This document shows positions 1-7,677 of a DNA stretch of 64,000 nt, in pieces. The first letter of the stretch is position 1, and each line of letters starts with the position of its first letter. This DNA is from Pontibacter liquoris (lineage in GTDB: Bacteria > Bacteroidota > Bacteroidia > Cytophagales > Hymenobacteraceae): assembly GCF_022758235.1 (NCBI RefSeq), contig NZ_JALEBG010000001.1, positions 124,001-188,000 of the forward strand, given 5' to 3'. The notes under the pieces were generated by a model that saw nothing but the letters and a program-made list of their open reading frames with translations, ran no database searches and was not told the origin of the DNA. A program made the translations under genes and the position numbers.

Positions 1-64
1 TGGCTATACTTGCTGCCTGGTTATTTTCTGCGTGCGTGCAGGTGGCGGCCTGACCGGCAAGTAT

Positions 65-106
65 AAAAAAAGCCCCCGGATCATACCTGATCCGGGGGCT
101 TTTTTT
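65..106. terminator. Bidirectional intrinsic terminator
   Basis: A 13-bp perfect stem (71-83 with 88-100) has A and T runs on its two sides. It lies just after the stop codon of the minus-strand M1 peptidase gene and can work in either direction. Bases 1-64 hold no gene, only two AAGTATA-type heptamers. Confidence 0.85.
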
Positions 107-123
107 ATGAAGCAGCAAGGGGT

Positions 124-2454
124 TTACTGCGCGGTGTTCTTTTGAGTGCCGGTGTTGCCGGTGGCGCGCTGCTTTTGCATCGGGTTCTGCTGCTGCCGTT
201 CCTGCTGCTTAAACAACTCGAAACGCGATGGCGCCATGCGGCGTGGGTACGCGTTGTTCGACAGATCGGTGTCGGCTGTTTGCAGGTAAGGGTCCAGCTC
301 GAAGCTGACAACGGGCTTTTCTGTAACAAATACCTTCGTGATCTCCTCGTTGTTATAGCGCCAGATCTCGGCTGGTACGTTTACCACTTCTTCGGAGCCA
401 TCTTCGTACTGCATGCGCACGATCAGAGGCATTACCAGACCGCCCAGGTTCTTAAAGCCTACTTCGTAAAAGTTAAGGCCGGATTCCAGTATTTTCTTCT
501 GTTCCGGGGTGATGTCTTTCATAAACGTCTGGTACGTGGCTTTGTCAGCGGCTGTCGTGGCCAACGGGTCGTAGCTGTTGTAAAAATCCTTCAGTTCCGG
601 ATTCTGCTCTACCAACGTTTTCTGAATATCCTTCAGGTTGCGCTGCTGCGATAAGGTTTGCGGGGTTTTGTTCTGCTGCTCGCGCTTGCGGGCATTCACA
701 AATTCCGGGTCCTGCGCATCGATCGTGTACCACTTCACGTCACCAATGGCAAGGTCGGTGTGGTCGGTGGTATAAAACCAGCCTCTCCAGAACCAGTCCA
801 GGTCCACACCCGAGGCATCTTCCATGGTACGGAAGAAGTCGGCCGGCATCGGATGTTTAAAGGCCCAGCGGTTGGCATATTCTTTAAAGGCGTAGTCGAA
901 CAGCTGGCGGCCCATAATGGTTTCGCGCAGGATATTAAGGCCTGTAGCCGGTTTGCCATAGGCGTTGTTGCCAAACTGCAGGATAGACTCCGAGTTGGTC
1001 ATGATGGGCACCATGGTGTTTTTGGCACCGCTCATGTAATTTACAATTTTAGCAGGCTCGCCGCGGCCGGATGGGTAGTTGCGCTCCCATTCCTGCTCGG
1101 TCAGGTATTGCATAAAGGTGTTCAGGCCTTCGTCCATCCACGTCCACTGGCGCTCGTCGGAGTTCACGATCATCGGGAAGAAGTTGTGCCCTACTTCGTG
1201 TATCACCACCGAGATGAGGCCATACTTGGTACGGTCAGAATACGTGCCGTCGGCCTCGGGGCGGTAGCCGTTAAAGCTGATCATTGGGTACTCCATGCCA
1301 CCTACCGGGCCGTGCACCGAAATGGCTACCGGGTACGGATAGTCGATGGTGTGCTTGGAATAGGTGCGGACTGTGTGGGCTACGGCCTGCGTGGAATACT
1401 GCCCCCAAAGCGGGTTGGCCTCTTTCGGGTAGTAAGACATGGCCAGCGTGTTTTTGCCGCCTACGCTTACGTTCATGGCATCCCAGATAAACTTGCGGGA
1501 GCTTGCCCAGGCAAAGTCGCGCACATTCTTAGCCTGGAACACCCAGGTCTTTTTACCTTTGGCGTGGTTTTTCTCAGCTTTGGTTGCTTCTTCCTGCGTC
1601 ACTACTACCACCGGCTTGTCGCTCTTGGCGGCATCGGCCCAGCGTTTCTGCTGCGTAGAGGTAAGCACCTGGCTGGCGTTCTGCAGCTCGCCGGTACCGG
1701 CCACCACATGGTCGGCGGGTACGGTCAGGCTCACTTTGTAATCGCCGAAGGGCAGCGCAAACTCGCCGCTTCCCAGGAACTGCTTGTGCTGCCAGCCATT
1801 TACGTCGTCGTATACGGCCATGCGCGGAAACCACTGCGCCATTTCATAGAGGTAGTTGCCATCCTCCGGAAAGAACTCGTAACCTGAGCGGCCACCCAGT
1901 GTTTTCTGGTTATTGATGTTGTGGTGCCAGTTGATGTTGAAGACAAAGCTCTGCCCGTGCTTCAGTGGGCCCGGCAGGTCCACGCGCATCATGGTGTTGT
2001 TGATGGTATACTTCAGGGCCTTGCCATTGCGGTCTTTTACCTGCTCGATCTTAAAGCCGCCGTCAAATTTCTCGCGCGTCAGGTAATCCACTGCCTGCAA
2101 CGTCATCTTTTCCTTAAGCTCACCCGTCTTGGTAGCATTGCTCATCGAGTTGGGCTCATAGATGTTCTGGTCCAGCTGCACCCACAGGTAAGTCAGCACA
2201 TCGGGCGAGTTGTTGGTATAGGTGATGGTCTCAGAACCTTTTATGGACTGATTATCGTCGTTAAGCTCGGCTTTGATGGTGTAGTCGGCGCGTTGCTGCC
2301 AGTATTGGTGGCCCGGGGCGCCCGAAGCTGTGCGGTAGTTGTTGGGCGTTGGCAGCTCTTGCCCTAGCTGGGCAAATTTAGTGTCCTGCGCCAGGGCCGC
2401 AATAGGGCCGGCAACAAGACCTGCCAGCGCCAAACCTGCAAAAAGGTTTCTCAT
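124..2454 (-). CDS. M1 family metallopeptidase (gluzincin), secreted
   Basis: 776-residue zinc metallopeptidase of the aminopeptidase N class. The zinc site is visible: HEVGH at residues 419-423 and the third ligand E442 in WMDEG, exactly the HExxH-18-E spacing of family M1. A GGMEYPM segment just before it corresponds to the family's GAMEN exopeptidase motif. The N-terminus is a hydrophobic signal peptide ending near ALA-Q, so the protein should be exported. It is the second gene after the HupE-like gene (68-bp gap, same strand), a pairing common in Bacteroidota. A terminator follows the stop. Its natural substrate cannot be told from sequence; aminopeptidase activity is inferred from the family. 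Confidence 0.93.
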   Translation of the reverse strand: MRNLFAGLALAGLVAGPIAALAQDTKFAQLGQELPTPNNYRTASGAPGHQYWQQRADYTIKAELNDDNQSIKGSETITYTNNSPDVLTYLWVQLDQNIYEPNSMSNATKTGELKEKMTLQAVDYLTREKFDGGFKIEQVKDRNGKALKYTINNTMMRVDLPGPLKHGQSFVFNINWHHNINNQKTLGGRSGYEFFPEDGNYLYEMAQWFPRMAVYDDVNGWQHKQFLGSGEFALPFGDYKVSLTVPADHVVAGTGELQNASQVLTSTQQKRWADAAKSDKPVVVVTQEEATKAEKNHAKGKKTWVFQAKNVRDFAWASSRKFIWDAMNVSVGGKNTLAMSYYPKEANPLWGQYSTQAVAHTVRTYSKHTIDYPYPVAISVHGPVGGMEYPMISFNGYRPEADGTYSDRTKYGLISVVIHEVGHNFFPMIVNSDERQWTWMDEGLNTFMQYLTEQEWERNYPSGRGEPAKIVNYMSGAKNTMVPIMTNSESILQFGNNAYGKPATGLNILRETIMGRQLFDYAFKEYANRWAFKHPMPADFFRTMEDASGVDLDWFWRGWFYTTDHTDLAIGDVKWYTIDAQDPEFVNARKREQQNKTPQTLSQQRNLKDIQKTLVEQNPELKDFYNSYDPLATTAADKATYQTFMKDITPEQKKILESGLNFYEVGFKNLGGLVMPLIVRMQYEDGSEEVVNVPAEIWRYNNEEITKVFVTEKPVVSFELDPYLQTADTDLSNNAYPRRMAPSRFELFKQQERQQQNPMQKQRATGNTGTQKNTAQ

Positions 2455-2522
2455 TTGGTTTAGGTTAGGTACTGTTAGGTTAGCGTGATAAGTATAGGAT
2501 ATGGCAATATAATGTTTTAACG

Positions 2523-3116
2523 TTAAAAGATATTGGTTTCCATCATCAAAATCAAGGCGATGCCTGCGGCGGCGCTGGAAATCACCATGATCCAGTCGCG
2601 CTTTTTGGCTTTGAACAGGTTCATGGTCAGGAAACCAAGTATAAGCAGGAGCAATACGATCAGCATCTGGCCCAGTTCAATGCCCACGTTAAAGGCCAGC
2701 AACTGCAGCCAGGTATCTGCGCCGCGGCCCAGCAGCGACCGGAGGTAATTGGAAAAGCCCATGCCATGGATCAGCCCGAAAAACAGCGCCATCAGGTTGT
2801 GCAGCGATAGGATGGTGGGTTGTTTGGCAGCGGCGCTCTTGAGCTTGAAAAAGTTGGTGATGCAGGTAAAAAGGATCGTAACCGGAATCAGAAACTCAAT
2901 AAGCGCCGTATCAAACCGGATGATGTTAAACGTAGACAGAGCCAGCGTGATGGAATGGCCAATAGTAAAGCTGGTAACCAGGGCAATTACTTTGCGCCAG
3001 TCGCCTAAGGTATAAATGGCGCTCAGGGCCAGCAAAAAGAGCATGTGATCGTAGGCGCCGAGGTTAAAGATGTGGTGGAAACCCAGCTTGAGGTACGTCG
3101 AAAATACAGATAACAC
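2523..3116 (-). CDS. HupE/UreJ family membrane protein
   Basis: 197-residue, strongly hydrophobic protein with about six predicted membrane segments. It starts with a GFHHIFNLGAYDHMLFL-type segment, matching the conserved H...G..DH.LF signature of the HupE/UreJ_2 family, and has a second His-containing helix (GLIHGMGFS). HupE and UreJ proteins are linked with nickel or hydrogenase maturation in other bacteria, but no hydrogenase or urease gene is in the window and metal transport is not shown here. It precedes and is probably co-transcribed with the M1 peptidase, so a role in supplying or exporting something for that enzyme is possible but speculative. Confidence 0.85.
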   Translation of the reverse strand: MLSVFSTYLKLGFHHIFNLGAYDHMLFLLALSAIYTLGDWRKVIALVTSFTIGHSITLALSTFNIIRFDTALIEFLIPVTILFTCITNFFKLKSAAAKQPTILSLHNLMALFFGLIHGMGFSNYLRSLLGRGADTWLQLLAFNVGIELGQMLIVLLLLILGFLTMNLFKAKKRDWIMVISSAAAGIALILMMETNIF

Positions 3117-3391
3117 GAAATGAGCAGCTAGTAAAGGCTAAAAGATAAAGGCAAATTAACCGGAATTGTGCAGAGTTGCAATAAAAGGGTGCTCTGCCGG
3201 CGTGCTGAATGTCGGCTCCCTGTTTAAATTATCGACCAACCGGCCAAGTTCCTCTACCAAACCAGGGCAAGTATACTTTCCGGGCGAGGGCTGTAATTTT
3301 CTGTGGCGCATGTGCGCAAACTTTATACCTTTAACAAAAGTAGGCCGCAAGCCGGCAATGGTTAAACGCGATCGATATACAGAACCTATAC

Positions 3392-4633
3392 ATGAAAAAA
3401 ATGCAACCCCACACTTCTTCCCGTCTGGCAAAGCTTACAACGCTTGGTTTTGCCGTGTTATCGCTGGCCTTTACGGCCTGTAATTCGTCCGGTACCAAAG
3501 AAGCAGCAACCGATACGGCGGCTTCCGAACCTAAAACTGAAACTGACTCTATGGAAACATCGATGCTCTATGTAGGCACCTATGCCGATCCCGACAGCGC
3601 AAGCATTTTCCTCTTCCGCCTCAACCCGGCATCGGGCGAGCTGACCCAGGTAAACGCGTTTAAAGGTGGTGAGAACCCTTCGTTCCTGACCCTGGATGCA
3701 GAGCGGAAGCACCTTTTTGCCGTAAATGAAACAGGTAATTACGAAGGCCAGAACAGCGGCGCGGTCAGCGCATTTGCCGTAGATCAGCAAACGGGCAACC
3801 TCACCTTTCTGAACCGGGTTGCTTCCAGGGGCGGAGCGCCCTGCCATATTTCGGTGGCGGGCGATAATAAGGATGTGCTCGTGGCCAACTACACAGGCGG
3901 CAACGTGGCCTCGTTCCGGGTGCAGGATAACGGGCAGCTCAGTGCGGCGGCTGATGTGGAGCAGCACAAAGGCGCCGGCCCGAACAAGGAGCGGCAGGAG
4001 GCAGCCCATGCCCATTACATTGCGCCGGACCCGAACAACAAGTTTATACTAGCCGTGGACCTGGGCACCGACCAGGTGCTGGGATACCGCCTTGATGCCG
4101 CAACCGGCGCCCTCACGCCGAATGCGCCTGCCGTAGCGTTTGCGGCAAAACCCGGCTCCGGCCCGCGCCACCTGGCGTTCCACCCCAACGGCAAATTTGC
4201 TTACCTCATACATGAGCTCAACTCCACCATGACAGCCCTGCGCTACGATGCGGACAAAGGCACTTTTACCGAAATTGAAACGGTAACCACCCTGCCCGCC
4301 GGTTTTAAAGGCGAGAGCTACTGCGCCGAGGTGAAGGCATCGGCGGATGGCAAGTTTCTGTATGGCTCCAACCGCGGCGATAACAGCATTGTGGTATATG
4401 CCATCGACCAGAATACCGGCAAACTGACCACGGTGCAGCACGTGAAAACGGGCGGCGACTGGCCCCGCGATTTTAACATAGATCGCTCGGGCAGCGTGCT
4501 ACTGGTAGCCAATGAGCGCTCAAACAACCTTGTAACCTTTAAAATAGACAAAGCTACCGGCAAACTAACGGCCACCGGCCACCAGGTGCAGGTGCACAAG
4601 CCTGTGTGCGTGCAGGTAGTGCCGGCGCCTTAA
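3392..4633 (+). CDS. Lactonase-family beta-propeller lipoprotein (6-phosphogluconolactonase-like)
   Basis: 413 residues with repeated beta-propeller blades of the YbhE/Pgl type (MLYVGTYADPDSASIFLF near the start, then HPNGKFAY, SADGKFLYGSNRGDNSI and SGSVLLVANERSNNL further on). The first ~30 residues form a signal peptide ending LAFTAC, a lipobox-like site, so it is probably an envelope lipoprotein rather than the cytosolic enzyme of the pentose phosphate pathway. It stands alone on the plus strand, divergent from the HupE gene, with a 275-bp region between them. True substrate unknown; lactonase activity is inferred from the fold. Confidence 0.88.
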   Translation: MKKMQPHTSSRLAKLTTLGFAVLSLAFTACNSSGTKEAATDTAASEPKTETDSMETSMLYVGTYADPDSASIFLFRLNPASGELTQVNAFKGGENPSFLTLDAERKHLFAVNETGNYEGQNSGAVSAFAVDQQTGNLTFLNRVASRGGAPCHISVAGDNKDVLVANYTGGNVASFRVQDNGQLSAAADVEQHKGAGPNKERQEAAHAHYIAPDPNNKFILAVDLGTDQVLGYRLDAATGALTPNAPAVAFAAKPGSGPRHLAFHPNGKFAYLIHELNSTMTALRYDADKGTFTEIETVTTLPAGFKGESYCAEVKASADGKFLYGSNRGDNSIVVYAIDQNTGKLTTVQHVKTGGDWPRDFNIDRSGSVLLVANERSNNLVTFKIDKATGKLTATGHQVQVHKPVCVQVVPAP

Positions 4634-4680
4634 CCCGGAAGTATAAAACTGATCTATTCACTAAATAATAATTACAAATT

Positions 4681-4983
4681 ATGTTTGTACACCACGTTTT
4701 CTTTTGGTTAGCCAAACCCGATTCGGCAGAAGAAAAAGCGAAGTTGCTGGAAGGTATAAAGCAGCTGCAAGCCGTTGAGCATATCCAGACCATGCATGTG
4801 GGCGTGCCCGCCAGCACCGACAGGCCGGTGATCGAGAAAGGATACACTTTTTCGTTGCTGCTCGTGTTCAACGACCTGGCCGCCCACGACGCGTACCAGG
4901 TGCATCCTGTCCATAAAAAGTTTGTGGATGATTGCGCCCGCTACTGGTCTAAGGTGCTGATTTATGACGCAGTAGACGCTTAA
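4681..4983 (+). CDS. Dabb family stress-responsive A/B barrel protein
   Basis: 100-residue protein matching the Dabb (dimeric alpha/beta barrel) pattern: N-terminal FVHHVFFWLA strand, a charged helix, then Y-F-LLLVFNDLAAHDAYQVHPVHKKFV near the C-terminus. Members form small dimeric ferredoxin-like barrels. Some are enzymes in aromatic or polyketide chemistry, but most bacterial copies have no assigned role. It lies 47 bp after the lactonase-like gene and may share its transcript. Confidence 0.88.
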   Translation: MFVHHVFFWLAKPDSAEEKAKLLEGIKQLQAVEHIQTMHVGVPASTDRPVIEKGYTFSLLLVFNDLAAHDAYQVHPVHKKFVDDCARYWSKVLIYDAVDA

Positions 4984-5150
4984 GGCTAACCTGATCATAC
5001 CTGCGGTTGCAGGGACGTTTTAGAAGAGCGCCAGCCGAAAGCAGCTGGCGCTCTTTTGTTGGTATGGAAAGCTGCAAACCAAAGTATACCAGTGGAATAG
5101 CAGACCTGGGCAAAGCCCGATTGGAGGGAGCCGCCAGCCACATCAGTTGA

Positions 5151-5247
5151 AAGACCTCGCGGTGTTTTAAAACCCGCGAGTGTCTGGGCAAGTAGCTAGG
5201 GCCTAACCACCAGACACTCGCAGGAGCTGCGCGTACTGCGAGGTCTT
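5151..5247. repeat. Nested palindromic intergenic repeat (AGACCTCGC family)
   Basis: Outer arms AAGACCTCGC (5151-5160) and GCGAGGTCTT (5238-5247) pair perfectly. Inside them GCGAGTGTCTGG (5176-5187) pairs with CCAGACACTCGC (5210-5221), and CTCGCGG/CCGCGAG (5157-5180) can form an alternative small hairpin. A related copy lies at 26804-26840, with a fragment at 26870-26878, so this is a dispersed REP-like element. The rest of 4984-5281 shows nothing else recognisable. Confidence 0.8.
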
Positions 5248-5281
5248 GAGCACTATCTCAAGTATAAAAACGACTCCTGTC

Positions 5282-6019
5282 CTAGATCATACCATAGCAA
5301 TACGTATCCCAGTACCGGGTCAGCAACTTGTCGGCTTTGGCGGTAAAACCGTCTCCCTGGCTGGGTGTGGGGGTAAATTCTCCAAAAACAGCGCCCTTGT
5401 CGGTGGCGTAAAAATCTATCCGTACAAAGATCTTATATGCTTTGCTCAGTTGCCGGGCACAGACCAGCATTTCGCCCAGGCACCGGGGCAGGTTTTGCAG
5501 CGGTGCAGGCTGGTAAAAGTCGGCTACATTCTCTATTCTCTCCCAATGCTGCGTGTAACAACTGGAAAAACCTGTTTTCGGACTCGTGCGGTTTATAACA
5601 TCGATAAAGGCAACCTCGCCGTTAAAAACAGAAATTTTATAATCGTCCGGAATCCTGTGAGCCCCGTTTTCATCTTTAACAAATTCTTCGAGCAGGAACT
5701 CCAGGTAAGGATTTTCAGCAATAGCCCCGGAGAGTGCCTTTTTTAAATGATCCGGTGTATAGCTCCTGTTATCCATCAGGTTTACGGCCCCGTCCATCAG
5801 GAAAACTTTCTGGCTGGAGTGCCCGATGGTAGGCCGGATGACATACTGCGGCGGTAATGCATCAAAATCTATCATGTTTACCTCTCTGCCCCGCCAAAAC
5901 AGCGCGGGTACACGGCAGCCGTGTTTGCTGGCAAATTCGCGTGCGTTATACTTGTTGCTGAGCTTTCGTTGCCAGTGGGCTACATCCTGCCATTTTTCCA
6001 GCGGATCGTAGGCGCGCAT
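5282..6019 (-). CDS. TupA-like ATP-grasp protein, 5' end uncertain
   Basis: 245 residues from the first in-frame ATG. The KLSNKYNAREFASKHG segment followed by YVIRPTIGHSSQKVFLM, FLLEEFVKDENG and the late VRIDFYATDKGAVFGEFTPTPSQG match the TupA-like ATP-grasp family, which is linked to polysaccharide and teichuronopeptide synthesis. The C-terminal catalytic E and acidic cluster are present. The same frame stays open for about 50 more codons upstream (to about 6180) with coding-like content, but has no ATG, GTG or TTG. A candidate ATG with a plausible N-terminus lies at 6163-6165 in a different frame. Either translation starts at 6019 or the 5' end carries a frameshift. Confidence 0.78.
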   Translation of the reverse strand: MRAYDPLEKWQDVAHWQRKLSNKYNAREFASKHGCRVPALFWRGREVNMIDFDALPPQYVIRPTIGHSSQKVFLMDGAVNLMDNRSYTPDHLKKALSGAIAENPYLEFLLEEFVKDENGAHRIPDDYKISVFNGEVAFIDVINRTSPKTGFSSCYTQHWERIENVADFYQPAPLQNLPRCLGEMLVCARQLSKAYKIFVRIDFYATDKGAVFGEFTPTPSQGDGFTAKADKLLTRYWDTYCYGMI

Positions 6020-6189
6020 CGGGGTGTTACGGATCGTTTCCGCGTCCGGAGCATTCCAGAAGGTACGGTGCCGGTGCTTGATACGCTTGCCGAATTCTTT
6101 GGCTTTGATCGAACTTCTAAGTGCTTTAATATTCCGGCCAAGTTTTTTCTGATCAATTCCAACATAGCAGCGCCCTTTAGTCTTACATG

Positions 6190-6474
6190 ATACGGATAAA
6201 TTAATATTAAAATATTTATAATTATTTGCCTACGTAAGAGATTGTCTCTTTGTTAGGAAGGATGAGCTTGAATATGAGGCAGTAAAGTAAGAGGGGAAGG
6301 GAGTGTACACACGAAGGAATGCAAGGGGAAATTATATAAATCTTATGCTCTATTTAAAATATTTATATAAAACAATGTGTAAGTATAAATTTATTTCTAT
6401 ATTCACCATAGGAACTATATTGTTTTAGTTCTAAATAAGAAAGCCTGATCCGTAAACATTTAACATTTAACTCC
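6190..6474. other. AT-rich gap before the orphan nuclease
   Basis: About 285 bases, markedly richer in A and T than the surroundings, with no open frame that looks coding and no clear terminator. It carries one AAGTATA heptamer near 6380 and probably the promoter of the HsdR-N gene, but no TAnnTTTG box could be fixed. The composition suggests it came in together with the nuclease gene. Confidence 0.5.
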
Positions 6475-7572
6475 ATGGACTTTATAGATGTTATCAAAGC
6501 ATTAGGGGAGAAAGCGTCTCGAATGAAAGAAACCATTCAGACGGAGGAAGCTACTAAAATGGCTTTCGTTATGCCCTTTATTTCTGCATTAGGGTATGAT
6601 GTTTTCAATCCGCATGAAGTTGTGCCGGAATATGTTGCTGATCTAGGTATAAAAAAAGGTGAGAAAGTAGACTACTGCATCCTGAAAGATAATGCGCCAA
6701 TCGTAATAATAGAATGCAAACATTGGAAAGAGGATTTGAATGTGCACAACTCACAGCTTCATCGTTATTTTCATGTTACCTCTACCCGGTTAGGTATACT
6801 TACTAATGGCATTATATTTAAATTTTATACGGATTTGGTAGAACCGAACAAGATGGATGATAAACCATTTTGGGAGTTTAATATCACTGAACTAAGTGAG
6901 GCTAATATTTTTGAATTGAAGAAGTATCATAAATCTTCGTTCAGTGTTGAGCAGATCTTGGGTGCCGCATCAGAATTAAAATATTCAAGAGAAGTCAAAA
7001 GGATTATGCTTGAAGAATTAGCCAACCCTACGGATGTTTTTGTGAAGCATTTTGTAAAGCAAATCCATTCGGGTGTAATGACGGCGAAAGTATTAGAGCA
7101 ATTTACGGGAGTAGTTAAAAAGGCGCTGAATCAACTAATTAGTGAAATGATAAGTGATCGTCTGAAACTTGCTCTAGCTACAGAAGAAGATAGAGATAAA
7201 ATAGTTATTGCCGAAAAAGTAGCAGAAAATACAACTGTAAGCCCGGTGAAAGAGCCCGAGAACAAAGTTATAACCCATGAGATAGAAAAAGAGGCTTTCT
7301 TTATCGTTCGCTCTATTCTGAGAACCACAATTGATGCAAATCGCATTTGTCATAGAGACACGCAATCATACTTTGGGATTTTATTAGATGATAATAATCG
7401 TAAACCGATTTGCAGGTTTTATTTAGAAGGCACTAAAAAGTATATGGGCATTTTTGATGAAGCCAGAAAAGAAGTAAAGCTGGAGATACCATCATTAGAT
7501 GATATTTATAAGTATGCCGATCAATTGCTTGCCACCGTGCATGCCTATGAACGAAAACTTGAGAAAGCTTAG
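6475..7572 (+). CDS. Orphan HsdR-N domain nuclease (type I restriction R-subunit N-terminus-like)
   Basis: 365 residues. Residues 30-110 hold a PD-(D/E)xK nuclease core: D66 (KVDYCIL), E80-C-K82 (IIECKH) and the Q94..Y98 motif (QLHRY) typical of RecB-like and HsdR N-terminal nucleases. There is no helicase domain, and no HsdM or HsdS gene is nearby. The C-terminal half (about 260-365) has a separate alpha/beta segment, common in stand-alone proteins of this type. The gene is clearly more AT-rich than its neighbours and flanked by non-coding AT-rich DNA, a sign of horizontal transfer. Role unknown; defence or DNA maintenance is only a guess. Confidence 0.85.
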   Translation: MDFIDVIKALGEKASRMKETIQTEEATKMAFVMPFISALGYDVFNPHEVVPEYVADLGIKKGEKVDYCILKDNAPIVIIECKHWKEDLNVHNSQLHRYFHVTSTRLGILTNGIIFKFYTDLVEPNKMDDKPFWEFNITELSEANIFELKKYHKSSFSVEQILGAASELKYSREVKRIMLEELANPTDVFVKHFVKQIHSGVMTAKVLEQFTGVVKKALNQLISEMISDRLKLALATEEDRDKIVIAEKVAENTTVSPVKEPENKVITHEIEKEAFFIVRSILRTTIDANRICHRDTQSYFGILLDDNNRKPICRFYLEGTKKYMGIFDEARKEVKLEIPSLDDIYKYADQLLATVHAYERKLEKA

Positions 7573-7612
7573 CTCCGGCTATAGCAGCAACCGGTACGCT
7601 GCCTCCTAAAAC

Positions 7613-7642
7613 AAAAAAGCCACCCAGACGGGTGGCTTTTTT
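7613..7642. terminator. Bidirectional terminator between nuclease gene and clpB
   Basis: AAAAAAGCCACCC (7613-7625) pairs with GGGTGGCTTTTTT (7630-7642) around a 4-base loop. It sits between the stops of two convergent genes and serves both. Confidence 0.9.
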
Positions 7643-7677
7643 GCGCAACTAAACTCTAAACTAACCTAAACGTCAAA

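Noticed and set aside
658..1887. 409-residue open frame on the plus strand opposite the M1 peptidase
   Set aside because: It lies fully within the peptidase gene, whose zinc motif is on the other strand, and its composition is that of a shadow frame.
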